DNA of 64,000 nucleotides from Marchantia polymorpha subsp. ruderalis. Lineage: Eukaryota; Streptophyta; Marchantiopsida; Marchantiales; Marchantiaceae. Positions 10,195 through 20,812 of this stretch are shown one piece after another. The stretch is from the NCBI GenBank assembly GCA_037833965.1, contig AP031351.1:25742501-25806500 (forward strand), in the 5' to 3' direction. The notes under the pieces were generated by a model. That model was given only the letters and a program-made list of their open reading frames with translations, was not told the DNA's origin and did not search any database. Each line of letters opens with the position of its first letter. Within the stretch, counting starts at the first letter, position 1. Position numbers and translations under genes: made by a program.

Positions 10195-13100
10195 ATGACC
10201 TTCGACCGGGCGGCGGAGAACGTCCCATTCTTGAATTCGCGATTCCAATCTCTTGTGCGCTCTGCGCGCATCCATCTGCTGGCTGCTGAACATTCTCGAC
10301 GTCGCCGCACAGGAGATTTCTTGTTGATTGAGGGAGAAGTGAATGCGCGTGATTTGGAATTGAGGGCGATTAGAGTTTGCCGAGAGAGAAAGAAGCTCGG
10401 GCGGTGCGGAAGTAGAATGAGCGGGCGAGCGAACCCCAGGAACGCAATGACGAGACCGAGCAGATTGCGGATGGTGCCACTTCGCCTACCACAGAACGGG
10501 CTGCGCGCTTTCGAGGAGCGCTTAATAGCAAGAAAGCTCGATTTCTTGCTATGGGGATGGAACTACATCTGTGCGAATATGGTGCGCGAGTGGCTAGAGC
10601 CACAGGGACCACCCTCGCGCGGATTGCGTCCGCATGTTGATCGGTGGACAGTCCAAGATTGGGCGCAGGCGTTGGGAAGATGTGCTGGCATGCCAGGGCA
10701 TCTCCTTTTCGACAGTGAGAGCATCAAGGTGACCAAGCAGGAAGAGGCGCAATTTGTGGAGCTGTTCAAGACCGGGAGGTCTACCAAGAATGGGTACAGG
10801 ACCCGTGATTACAAGGATCGTTTTCGCCGGACTTTGTCCGCGGCGCTGATGCAATTACTGCAGCCGCACCGCGCCTGCTACATCACATTGTGGCAGGTCT
10901 CTTTTGTGGAGTGCGTCATCGAGGGAACTCCAATTCACTGGGCGAGCATCCTGCACAGGGTGATGCGACAGCACGCGTTTGAGGAGAAGGGGGGAACTCT
11001 AAACCATCTTTCTCCTTTCCTCATCAATTTTTATCGACAGCGGAATTGTTTGACAGCGGCGGAGCTTGAACATTTTCCGCCATTGTCCATCGACCATCCG
11101 GGAAGTATGTGCGGGAGAATGAGGTCGACACTGATGCAGAGGAGTCACCGACTTCTACCCCATCAAGGCGGAGGGACGAAGGGAGACACACTCCTGCAGC
11201 ACGAGTGCCGCGGAAGCGGCGATGGAGGGAAGAGTCTGAAGAGGAGCAGCATCAAGAACCCTCTGCTCCCATTCGACCGCGGCCGCTGTGCGAGTCATAC
11301 AGCCGGCCGAAGCAGAAGGCACGCAGACTGGTGTTACCAGCCGACAGTGCGGACACGGCGACGATTGCGACGGAGAAGGGAAGTGCGTCGCCAGAGAAGC
11401 AGGAGGAAGCGCGGACGACCGCAGGAGCAACGGGCCACGCTGCAACCTCGACGGGAGAGAGGCCGCCTACGGGCCAAGGGCCTCCGGAGTTACCACGTGC
11501 GATGCGGACAGATGTTCCGTTTGCGCACAGACGAGCATCCGCGGACGGACGAGCCTCCGCGGACAGGCGATCACAAGTGGACGTGGATCTACGCTTACGC
11601 GTGGGAAGGAGCAGTCCGCCTGTGCACAGGCGCTCACCTGTGCACAGGTCGCCTGTGCACAGGTCGCCTGCGCACAGGACACCTCCACACGTGCCGCCTG
11701 TGCACAGGCAAGAATCACCCCCGTTCCAACGTAGGAAGGGGAAGGAGCCGGCGGAAGAACCGCCTACGAGACACCGGCCCTCGGGGCCAGACCCTCCGGC
11801 GCACCACGCGCCGCAATTTGCGCCTTCGGCGCCAGGGCCTTCGAGCCGAGGAGATACGAGCAGGGAGCGTGCGGAGGCCGCACCATCGGCGGGAAGTCCG
11901 CCGATAGATGCGCCTTCGGCGGTAGGGCCTATAGGCCAAGGGACATCGGGCGAGCGGCCCCCGGCCATGTCGCCTTCGGCGATGGATGTCCGCGGCGCTA
12001 CGCCTGCGGCGGACAAGACGCCGGCAATTGCGCCTGCGCACGGGCCGGGCACAGCCCCCACGGACCGATCAAGGGAGCAGCAACAGACGGAGGAGCGGAG
12101 TGACTGTCCGCGGGATGCGCGATGTGCAATCAAACCCCGCGCAGCCACCCTCCGCTCGATCGCCTTCGGCGGCGGGCGACGGCGGCAGAGAGGACGCGGT
12201 AGACAACCAACAAGCGAGCGACGGGGATGCCGCACGGGTACATTCGCCTTCCGCCTTAGACATTTTGGCGACGAGCAGCGAGGCTGCAGCCGTGCCTTCG
12301 CAGGCAGCACACGTCGATGACGTGCAGCCCCACTCGGGGCAGTCGCCGACGCAATCAATGGCGACTGAAATTCTCCACTCGGATGATGACGACGGAGGCT
12401 CCACGGAAGAAATGTCAGGAGCAGAAGACACCGAGGAGGAGGAGGAGGAAATTGTTGGAGCGCCGGCGGCGGCGCTCTCTGAGCAAGTGATTCCGTTGCT
12501 GAGGTACTTGGATCGCAAGGTCGATAAATACGCCGACCCACTCCAGCCGGGATCTTACATCGAGTTAGTGCGCAGGCGGACCCGCACTAAAGTCCACACC
12601 AGCAAGCTATTAGCTAGAGTGGACCAGGAGTTGAGGGAATTGAAGGAGAAGCATGCATGCTTGTGGGGTCAGTATAAACTTAATCAGAAATTCTACAAGC
12701 ACTCCGAGAAGATGAAGGATGAGAAACTGGACGAGCTCACCAAGGAGCAGGTGAAGGTCAAGGAAGCACTCATTTCTGAGCAGGCCCAGAATCAGATTTT
12801 GTCAGAGGAGCTCGTGCGACAGACGCGGTTGTTGGAACAATGTCAGCTCGCACGGCAGGCGGATGAAGAGTTAATACGCAGGTTACAGTCAGAGTGTGGC
12901 GAATTGAGAGCGCAACGTGCTGAAGCCGAATCGCAATTAGTGATAATTGAAGAGGATCGCAGGAAGGAGGCGGATCGCACGAAGGTGGAGACGGCGAGGC
13001 GTGTCGCCCACTGTCTCAAGGGCTACGCCCACTGGGAAGTGAAGTCGCAGGAGAAACTCACACTGCGTGAGTTTGAATTGCGCGCAGCCGGGTTGTTGTC

Positions 13101-13338
13101 AGGCGACAGTAGGAGTCGGCGGAAGGTAGCAAAGAAGCTCGATGCCTTTCTGTCGAAGGCACAGGATACCATGTCCGCCCTCGAAGCGGAGGTGTCCGCG
13201 GCGTTGCAGCGTTTGGGACTGCGCAGTCGAGCGGAAGATTGGCAGGGTAGGGAGTTAGTGCGCGGCAGTCGGCCGCGCAGGAGACGTAGTACAGGTTCCG
13301 CGGAGTGTAGTGTAGCGTGGTTCCGTGCAGGCGTGTAG
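10195..13338 (+). pseudogene. Element C gag-like / coiled-coil protein (decayed single ORF)
   Basis: The start ATG 10195 (MTFDRAAENVPFLNSRF) is supported by element D, which has the same start context at 24053. Part 1 (to about 11100) is a globular region with LLWGWNYICANMVREWL, LDF/RPHVDRWTVQDW and PIHWASILHRVMRQHAF, loosely like gag-type 'putative plant transposon' proteins. Part 2 (about 11109-12115) is Pro/Arg/Ala-rich and encoded by palindromic DNA modules (repeats of SPVHR). Part 3 (to 13338) is acidic (DTEEEEEEIVG) and then a long coiled coil (QADEELIRRLQSECGELRAQ). Frameshifts relative to D lie near 11105 and 12115. D's stop codon TAG is TGG here, which adds about 24 residues. No RT, integrase or transposase motif is visible. 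Function unknown. Confidence 0.6.
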
Positions 13339-14344
13339 CGTAGTGCAGTGTAGTGCTAGGTAGGACTTAGAAGGTATAAAATAGTTCCAGGCGTTTTGCC
13401 TGGGGTTCTTTCCCATCAGAAGTGCAGATCAGGAACCCATTTCCTTTGCGTGTTTGTGTCCTTGAGTTCTGTCACCACGCACGAGGAGTTACAACTTAGC
13501 GTTCCGCATTTTGTAGCTGAAGGCCTTCGGCCGAATGTTCAGAGCTAGCACATTGGTTAGAGACTTGAGTAGTTCGGATCTGCACCTGCGGGTGACTGCC
13601 GATGCTCAGAGCCAGTGACTAGTTAGATACTTGAACAGTTTCGCCCCTACACCCTCGAGTGTTTCTTTCTGATTGTACTCCTTGGGATTTTTCCCCTGAA
13701 TGCCAAAGTGAAGTTTTGCTACTTCGTGTAAGCCTTGGTTGTGAATTCAGGTTACGCTGCAGCAGGTGCCTTGAGGGTAACCCCTGTAGTATTTCTGGGA
13801 ATGACAAGTGCCTGAGAATTCAAACTCTTCAATAGACTGTTGTTGTGTTACTGGAATGTTTCTCAGTGAGTCCTTCAGTGCGAACCTGTGTTCTCTGCGC
13901 GTTTTGTGAGTTGAGAGTGTTGTTCACCGCGTAGGAGTGACTTCGATCCGAAGTAGGCAGTCCAAACCGGGTTTCCTACACTAGCAGCAAGCTAGTGGAA
14001 GTGTTGTAAAAGCCGGAGTTGGAAGTCACTGCCCGCAGCTTTGCCGAGTGTACTCTTGAGAGACTTTCCCCCTGAAATCTTGAAGTAGAGGTCCTAACGG
14101 ATCTCTAGGTTGTGTTTCTGTAGTTTCAGGTGTGTGTGTGTGTGTGTTACGCTGCACTGTGCGACCTCCGAGTGCGCTCCGAGTGGACACTTGCAGTATT
14201 TCTGGGAGTGACAGTCGCCTGAGAATTCAAACTCATCAATAGTCTGTTAAACGTGACACTTTGTACCCTGTGTGTTCCTCTGTCCCTGTGGTATCGACCT
14301 TTCTACCACTATATTGCAGTTTTAGCCTTTAGTGGGTTATTACA
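13339..14344 (+). other. Element C 3' non-coding region
   Basis: About 1 kb, homologous to 26958-28076 of D and, inverted, to parts of E. It includes a (TG)n tract at about 14131-14147, and ends with the right inverted repeat. A TATA-like ATAAAATAG at about 13376 and short CTTTCCC runs are present, but no gene is seen. Confidence 0.7.
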
Positions 14345-14349
14345 AAGGC

Positions 14350-15073
14350 TCTCACATGGTACACAACATGGGAGAGAATGCTTTCAGAACGAGGTGCTAC
14401 CATTTCGTGGAGTGGAATGCAAGAAGGACTTCTGCAAAATTTTCAAGCGGTGGATTCTCTTCAAACTGCAAGAATGAAGTTGTGGGATCTGAAGCAGAAA
14501 GGAGGTATTCATGAGTACATTGAAGAATTTTGTGATCTTCAAGTATCTATCATGGATATGAGTGGAGCTGAAGCCTTGGACGTGTTCAAACGAGGCTTGA
14601 AAGATCGAATTCGAAAGGAGGTGATGGTAAGCAATCCATCTACTGTGAATGAAGCAATCGCAATTGCTCAACGAATTTCAGGTGCTTTTGGTGTCACACA
14701 CGGTGAACCAGTGAGCAATTTTAGAGATCCATCTGGTCCAACACCGATGGAGTTGGGAAACCTTCGACGTAGAGAAGGTTTTGCACCAACAAGAGGACCA
14801 CCACCAAGATTTGGAGGTGAGATTAGGCGACCAGGAGTTCCAAATTTGCAAGAAGGTTATGCAAATAATGGAATGGTTCGAGGAGGAGCTGGAGTTCGTG
14901 ACAATCGCCAATGCTATGCATGTGGACGAATGGGTCACATAGCCAAGTTTTTTCGAGTTCGGCCAACACAACAAGGAGGACGGCCCATACAGCGACGACC
15001 GTTCAACAATATGGAGGGGATAGAGTATGAAGAGGTGGAGGAAGCAGTTTCGGGAAACGAAGATCACCAGTAA
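14350..15073 (+). pseudogene. Element B gag, C-terminal part with damaged zinc knuckle
   Basis: This continues gag after element C: capsid helices (LWDLKQKGGIHEYIEEF, DVFKRGLKDRIRKEV) and a Gly/Arg-rich linker. The knuckle CYACGRMGHIAKFF has Phe where the fourth ligand Cys should be, so zinc binding is probably lost. The frame ends at a TAA (15071-15073), and the protease follows in another frame, so there is also a frameshift. Confidence 0.85.
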
Positions 15074-15075
15074 TC

Positions 15076-15510
15076 TTGCCTCGCGGCCTTACTGGTTCTA
15101 CAAAGCGAAGAAAAGGCGAGGTTGGAATAAGGCAATGGTTGGGAGCTCATGGAAGGAGTAAGAAGCAAGCTCAACTCATTGTCACTGATGGTTTCATGGA
15201 AAGACACAAGGTGAGAGTTTTAATTGATCTTGGAGCAACTGAGAATTTTCTATCAAGGAGTGTTGCTATGAAGTTAGGTTTGATGTTGATGAAGGACGTG
15301 AGTGAAGAAGTGGAATTGCCAAACAGGCAAACTGAAGTGATAGAAACACTACCACGGAGTGTAGAATTATCCATAGTTAGATACAAGGAGAGCATTGAAT
15401 GGAGAGTAATTCGTTTAGCTCGATATGATGTCATCCTTGGAATGCCATGGATGGAACAATATAATCCGAAGGTAGATTGGAGAAGAAAAGTGATTACAAG
15501 TAGTGGATAG
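15076..15510 (+). pseudogene. Element B aspartic protease region
   Basis: The retroviral-type protease active site reads VLIDLGATENFLS, with D-L-G in place of the usual D-S-G; the flap and C-terminal ILGMPWMEQYNP motif are typical of chromoviruses. A TAG at 15508-15510 separates it from the RT frame, with which it is otherwise in register. Confidence 0.85.
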
Positions 15511-15561
15511 AAGATCTATGGAGATAGAATTAGATCTCAGAATAGGAATTTACCCCTCTTT

Positions 15562-17160
15562 GTGATGGGTACAGCATCCATTTCTAGAGATGATGTATGT
15601 TTCCTTGGACTTATAAGAGATATTGGGTCCACGGACAAACCTTACATCCCGGAGTCCTTGAACGACATTTTTATGGAGTATAAAGATGTTTTTCCAGATG
15701 ATCTACCTGCAGGATTACCACCAAAGAGGCGAGTAGATCACAAGATTGAGGTGATACCTGGAAGTACACCAACTTGCAAAGCTCCATATCATTTGGCTCC
15801 AAACGAATTGGAAGAATGCAAAGCTCAAGTGGAGGAGATGTTGAGCAAGGGATTCATTCAACCAAGTGTTTCACCTTATGGAGCTCCAGTACTCTTTGTG
15901 AAGAAGAAGAATGGATCCATGAGACTATGTATCGATTATCGCGGGTTGAATCAGCAAACGGTGAAAAACAAATATCCATTACCTTGTATGGATGATTTGT
16001 TTGATCAACTTCAAGGAGCGAAGTACTTCACCAAGCTAGATTTGAGAAGCGGCTACAATCAAATTCGAATTGCAGATGAAGATGTTCACAAGACAGCTTT
16101 TCGTACTAGGTATGGACACTTTGAGTATCTGGTGATGCGTTTTGGTCTCACTAATGCACCAGCTACATTCATGGGATTGATGAACGATATCTTTTGCCCT
16201 TATCTAGATAAATCTGTCATTGTTTTTCTAGATGATATATTGGTGTATAGCAAAACTTTGAGTGATCATAGAAGTCATTTACGAGAGGTACTTCAAGTTT
16301 TAAGAGACAATCAATTGTATGCCAAAGCTTCAAAATGTGAATTTGGCAAGTCAGAAGTAGATTACTTGGATCATAGAGTTACAGCTACAGGAATCCAAGT
16401 GATGAGTGAGAAGATAGATGCCATTCAGAAATGGATAGCACCCGAGGATCAAACTCAATTGAAAAGTTTTCTTGGGCTCACTGGATTCTATCGTAGATTT
16501 GTGAAAGGTTTTGTTCGACTAGCTGAGGCCTTGACTTCCATGTTAGGGAAAGGTCAAAAGTGGAGATGGGGAACAGCTCAAGAGTTAGCTTTTCAAGCAT
16601 TGAAAGATGCTTTGTTACACGCACCTATTCTCAAGTGGTATGATCCTAACCGTTCTATCAAGTTGGCCACTGACGCATCAGGTACAACAGTAGGTGGCAT
16701 ACTTCAACAAGAATGGGAGGATGGATGGCATCCAGTTGCTTTCTATTCTCGAAAGTTGGTGGCGGCGGAACAAAATTATCACACGACAGAACGAGAGGAG
16801 TTAGCTATCGTGTTGGCAACCAAACATTGGAAGCATTATTTGGGTGATAAGGAGTTTGTGGTGGAGACTGATCATAAACCCTTGGTTTATTTGGAAACTC
16901 AGAAGGATCTGTCCAAACGACAAATTCGATGGGCAGAGTGGCATCAACGCTTCAACATGAAGATTGTGTACGTGGAGGGAAAGAAGCAACTTGCAGATGC
17001 TCTCACACGCATGCCTTGTTTGAATCATGTTGCAGAAGTGAAAATTCAGGCGGATTGCTGGAGCAAGATGTCACAAGCCACAAAGGAGGATGAAGAGATC
17101 ACTCGGGCACTACAAACTGGAAAGGCAGAGAAATCTAGAGGTTTGGCGTTTTACAATTAG
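15562..17160 (+). pseudogene. Element B reverse transcriptase and RNase H
   Basis: Typical chromovirus [51 protein letters not shown] and the catalytic [10 protein letters not shown]. RNase H follows, with [22 protein letters not shown] and [10 protein letters not shown]. The RT and RNase H catalytic residues are intact although the element as a whole is not. The frame ends at TAG 17158-17160 and continues in register into the integrase. Confidence 0.93.
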
Positions 17161-18175
17161 CGTATATGGGTTCCACAAGATCACGATTTGCGCACAATGA
17201 TTTTGGCAGAAAGTCATGATACAGCCATTGCAGGTCATGTGGGAGTGGAGAAAACCGTGGAGAGTATACAACGAGTGTACTTTTGGCCCAAAATACGTGA
17301 GGATGTGGAGTCTTATGTTTGAAGTTGTGTTGCTTGTCAACAAAACAAGGCAAGTAATCAAAAACCAGCGGGTTTATTACAGCCTCTTCCTATTCCCGAA
17401 CAGCGGTGGGAACATGTCACCATGGATCTTGTATGTGAGTTACCAAGGACTTCGTTAGGACATGATTCAGTGGTGGTTTTTGTGGACAAATTGAGCAAGA
17501 TGATTCACATCAGGCCAACCACAAAAACAGTAACAGCTCCACAACTAGCTCAATTGTATCTAGATGCAGTTTTTGTGAATCATGGCTTAAGCAAAGTGTT
17601 AATCACGGATAGAGGTACTCACTTCACTAGTTTATTTTGGAAAACTTTGTTTAGTTTTTTCAAAACAAAACTAGCAATGTCAACGGCCTATCATCCTCAA
17701 ACTGATGGACAAACTGAGAGGGCAAATAGGAACCATAGAGGATATGCTACGAGCATTCACATTAGAAGAGCAAGAAGAGTGGGACAACCTTTTGCCACTT
17801 GTGGAATTTGCATATAACAATTCTGTTAATGCATCCACAAAAGTGTCTCCATTTTTTCTTATGTATGGAGCTCATCCGATAACTCCTTCAAGTTTGATGA
17901 GACTTCCCAAAGGAGAGGAGTTTTCGACCAAAGTTGCAGCAGTCAACGAATTCGTGGAGCATATTCACCGAGGACTACATCTGGCCAAGGAGAAGTTGGT
18001 GATAGCTCAAAATCGGCAAAAGCAGCATGCCGATGCTCATCGTAGAGAAGTGATTTTTGAGGTTGGAGATCATGTTTGGTTATCTACAACGAATTTGTCT
18101 CTTGTAGGAACACCAAAGTTAAACCCTAGGTTCATTGGTCCATTTTTGGTTTTGAAGCTTGTTGGTGAAGTGTAA
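17161..18175 (+). pseudogene. Element B integrase
   Basis: The N-terminal HHCC zinc domain (ESHDTAIAGHVG, CVACQQNK) is interrupted by a TGA at 17319-17321. The catalytic core has D in MDLVCELP, D in ITDRGTHF and E in GQTERANR, with 35 residues between the last two. A one-base insertion near 17731 shifts the frame right after the catalytic Glu. The GPY/F-type C-terminal domain (DHVWLSTTNL, RFIGPFLVLK) follows and ends at a TAA (18173-18175). Confidence 0.9.
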
Positions 18176-18181
18176 TACAAG

Positions 18182-18505
18182 TTGGAACTTCCGTCACATA
18201 TGAAAATACATCCAGTATTTCATGTGTCACGATTGCGAAAACATGTACCACGACCAAAACAATTCACCAACCAACCAGCACCACCTCCTCTTCCAACCTT
18301 GATAGCAGATCATGAGGAGTTTGAGGTAGAAAAGATACTCAAGAAACGAATTCGAGGTCATAAATATCCCAAAGTAGAGTATTTGATTCAATGGAAAGGC
18401 TATCCATCGTATGAATCAACTTGGGAACCAGCTAAAAATTTAGCAAATGCACCTTTGATAGTTCAGGAGTTTGAACGTATGTGCAACGAGGACGTTGCAT
18501 CTTAA
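18182..18505 (+). pseudogene. Element B chromodomain (end of integrase)
   Basis: This is the C-terminal chromodomain of a chromovirus integrase: [13 protein letters not shown], then [18 protein letters not shown], with the aromatic residues of the methyl-lysine cage. In the family it guides insertion to chromatin bearing H3 lysine-9 methylation. It is separated from the integrase core only by the TAA at 18173. Met 18182 is an internal Met and not a real start. Confidence 0.92.
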
Positions 18506-18518
18506 AAGGAGGGAGGTT

Positions 18519-18938
18519 TGTAACCATCTTTAGTTAGTTAGAACTAAAGTAGAGGTTACTCTGAATATGGATGTAGATACTTTAGTGTGCACTAGTCATA
18601 GCTGCCACATCAGCGATCCGCGCACTTGGTAGGTACAGAGTGGATGTGTTAGTTGACAGTGCCACGTCAGCAATCCGTGTGCTTGTAGGTAAGGATTGAG
18701 TGTGTTAGTTAGTGTGTTAGTTGGGTGCGCCACGTCAGCGATCCGTGTGCTTGTTAGGGTTATCCGCCAGGTCATCCATCCACTAGGAGTGGGATGGATG
18801 GTGGGGATTAGATCTTATCACCTTGTACTTGTTGGTGAGAGCTATATAAGGGAGAGGAGAACCATTGTTGGTATCTCTCATCTTCAGAGTTTACGTTTCT
18901 ATCTTCGAGTGAACTTCTCTCTAAACCCTAGTGTTACA
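18519..18938 (+). repeat. 3' LTR of element B
   Basis: A copy of 7477-7896 with two mismatches. It is preceded by a polypurine tract (AAAAGGAGGGAGG, about 18504-18516) and followed by TSD GTTAC at 18939-18943. TATA box at 18843. Confidence 0.94.
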
Positions 18939-20812
18939 GTTACCCCAAAGGCACCTGCTGCAGCGTAACCTGAATTTACAACCAAGGCTTACACGAAGTA
19001 GCAAAACTTCACTTTGGCATTCAGGGGAAAAATCCCGAAGGAGTACAATCAGGAACAATCACTCGAAGGTGTAGGGGCGAAACTATTCAAGTATCTAACT
19101 AGTCACTGGCTCTAAGCATCGGCAATCACCCGCAGGTGTAGATCCGAACTACTCAAGTCTCTAACCAATGTACTAGCTCTAAACATCCGGCCGAAGGCCT
19201 TCAGCTACAAAATGCGGAACGCCGAGTTGTAGCTCCTCGTGCGTGATGACAGAACTAAGGACACAAACACGCAGAGAAAATGAGTTCCTGATCTGCACTT
19301 CTGATGTTGGGAAAGATCCCAAGGCAAGACGCCTTGAACTATTTTATACCTTCTAAGTCCTAACTAGCACTACACTGCACTATGCCATGATGCGAGCCGC
19401 AACAGATCCCACAACTGAGGAGTCGGCGTCTGCCTTCCCCTCTAACTTACAACCTAAATCTAACCCTAACCCTAAATCTGAATCCTAAGCCTACTGTACA
19501 GAGCCGCCAGCGCCTTTCCATCCAAGATCTGAGGCTGAATATTTGCAGGCATGCGTGGCTGGTCGAGATCAATGGCTCCACAAAATTTCAGATCCATCCG
19601 ACCGTCCATCGCAAAGATATGAGCCCCGTCATTCTGCGTCCCACACTTGACATAATCCCGCGCGACACTTGACATAATCTTTCTTGCGCTGCACCGGAGG
19701 TGAGTCTCGCCTATGCGTAGGCGCTCGCCTATGTGCACGCAGTCTCCCGTCCGCATGGAGTCGCCTATCTATAACAGTCACCCCCGTCGCTCATAACTCA
19801 CAGATCCCTGCTTCGTTTGAAACGTTCTTGGGCTGGTTGGAACAAGCGTGTTGTGCTCTTTCCAACAAGACCCTAAATAAGTCAAACCGTTAAGAATTGA
19901 GAAAGTTATGACGGTTTTACTCTTCCGACGAAGGCGTTTGCCAATGCACTCGCAGGCGTCCGCGTCCGCGTCGCAAGCCGCCTACTCGCAGGCGTCGACG
20001 TCCGTCCGCGCTGTTGCGCTGGCGCCGAAGGCGCCGTACAAGTTCCAACCCCGAAGGCGCATTTCTAGGGCCGAAGGCGGATTTCCCGCTGACGCCGAAG
20101 CGCCTACGCGTAGGCGGATTTCTCTCGTCCGCGCATAGGACAAACTTTCCTCGCCTACTCGTATGCGAGAAGCTGAGTATCTTGCGACTTTCATAACTCC
20201 CGGAGTCCTCATTCGTTCGTAGCGTTCTTGAGCTCGTTAGAATCAGCGCGTTGAGTTCTTTCCAACGAGACCCTAACCAAGTCGAGGCGTTGCGAATTGA
20301 GAAAGTTATGAGGGATTCACTCTTCCGCCGAATGCACTCCCCCGCATCGCCGAAGGCGTTGACCCGAAGGCGTCTACCTCCGAAGGCGCATCTTCCGGCG
20401 GTTCTTCCGCCGAAGGCGTACCGCCAAAGTCGCTCTACCGCCGAAGGCCCCCCATAAGTAACTTCCGACACTCATAACTCAATGACCTCTCATCCGTTTC
20501 ACAAGTTCTTGAGCCCGTTAGAACCACCGCGTTGAGCTTTTTCCAACAAGACCCGAAACAACTCAAAGCGTTACGAATTGAAAAAGTTATGAGTGATCTA
20601 CCGCTGAAGGTGTTCGAAGCGGATCTTGCAGCATGAACCGCCTGTTCCGTTCCAAGCGTCCCACTGTGGCCTAAGCCCAAAACCCCTTGACTGTCCTCGA
20701 TCCTCTTTTTACTCTGGTTTCGCGTACCGATTACTATTTACAGCTGTAGCCGCGGTACTTACTATTCAAAAATGTTTTAGTTCCGACAAAAAACAAAAAG
20801 TGGGTTACCACA
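18939..20812 (-). mobile_element. Element E, right part: short non-coding relative of C/D
   Basis: It continues the remnant at 7090-7476. 18944-19400 is the reverse complement of C's 13340-13790. It then lacks the long frame entirely and carries a CCCTAA-rich tract (19452-19490), a unit shared with F (19500-19630) and three copies of the amplified unit (about 19790-19910, 20165-20310, 20475-20600). It ends at 20812 with GTGGGTTACCACA, the inverted form of the family's 5' terminus. The next bases, AGGAC, continue element F, so E inserted into F. Confidence 0.8.

Larger units (their letters stand above)
8951..14344 (+). mobile_element. Element C: 5.4-kb LTR-less element with terminal inverted repeats
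   Basis: The insertion in B's gag is bounded exactly by the 5-bp TSD AAGGC (8946-8950 and 14345-14349). The termini are inverted repeats: TGTGGTACCCCACTTTTGGC at 8951-8970, and the reverse complement of the right end (14325-14344) reads TGTAATAACCCACTAAAGGC. I find no long direct terminal repeats. Inside are a GC-rich 5' region (9000-10190), one long decayed frame (10195-13338) and a 1-kb 3' region (13340-14344). TG…CA ends and a 5-bp TSD are as in integrase-made insertions. D is a second complete copy; E and F are shorter relatives. Confidence 0.85.
7477..18938 (+). mobile_element. Element B: Ty3/gypsy chromovirus with 420-bp LTRs, interrupted by C
   Basis: LTRs at 7477-7896 and 18519-18938 flank an iMet primer site, two leader micro-ORFs, gag, protease, RT-RNase H, integrase and a chromodomain. 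The 5-bp TSD GTTAC is present on both sides (7472-7476 and 18939-18943). I see two mismatches between the LTRs (CATG/CTTG near 7634 and CACG/CAGG near 7730), so insertion is recent. Yet the coding part has at least five in-frame stops and two or more frameshifts. Gag is split by element C (8951-14344). Removing C and one TSD copy (AAGGC) leaves about 6.06 kb of element. Confidence 0.95.

Noticed and set aside
11252-12541. 429-codon antisense frame in element C
   Set aside because: It mirrors the GC-rich coding strand; the sense frame is conserved in D and the antisense one is not needed to explain the sequence.
8951-14344. Element C as an ordinary LTR retrotransposon
   Set aside because: I compared its first and last kilobase and found no direct terminal repeats; the ends are inverted and flanked by a TSD, and element D shows the same.
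19452-19490. CCCTAA-rich tract (also 20990-21047) as an internal telomere
   Set aside because: The repeats are degenerate and lie inside elements E and F at the same relative place, so they are part of the element and not a chromosome end.
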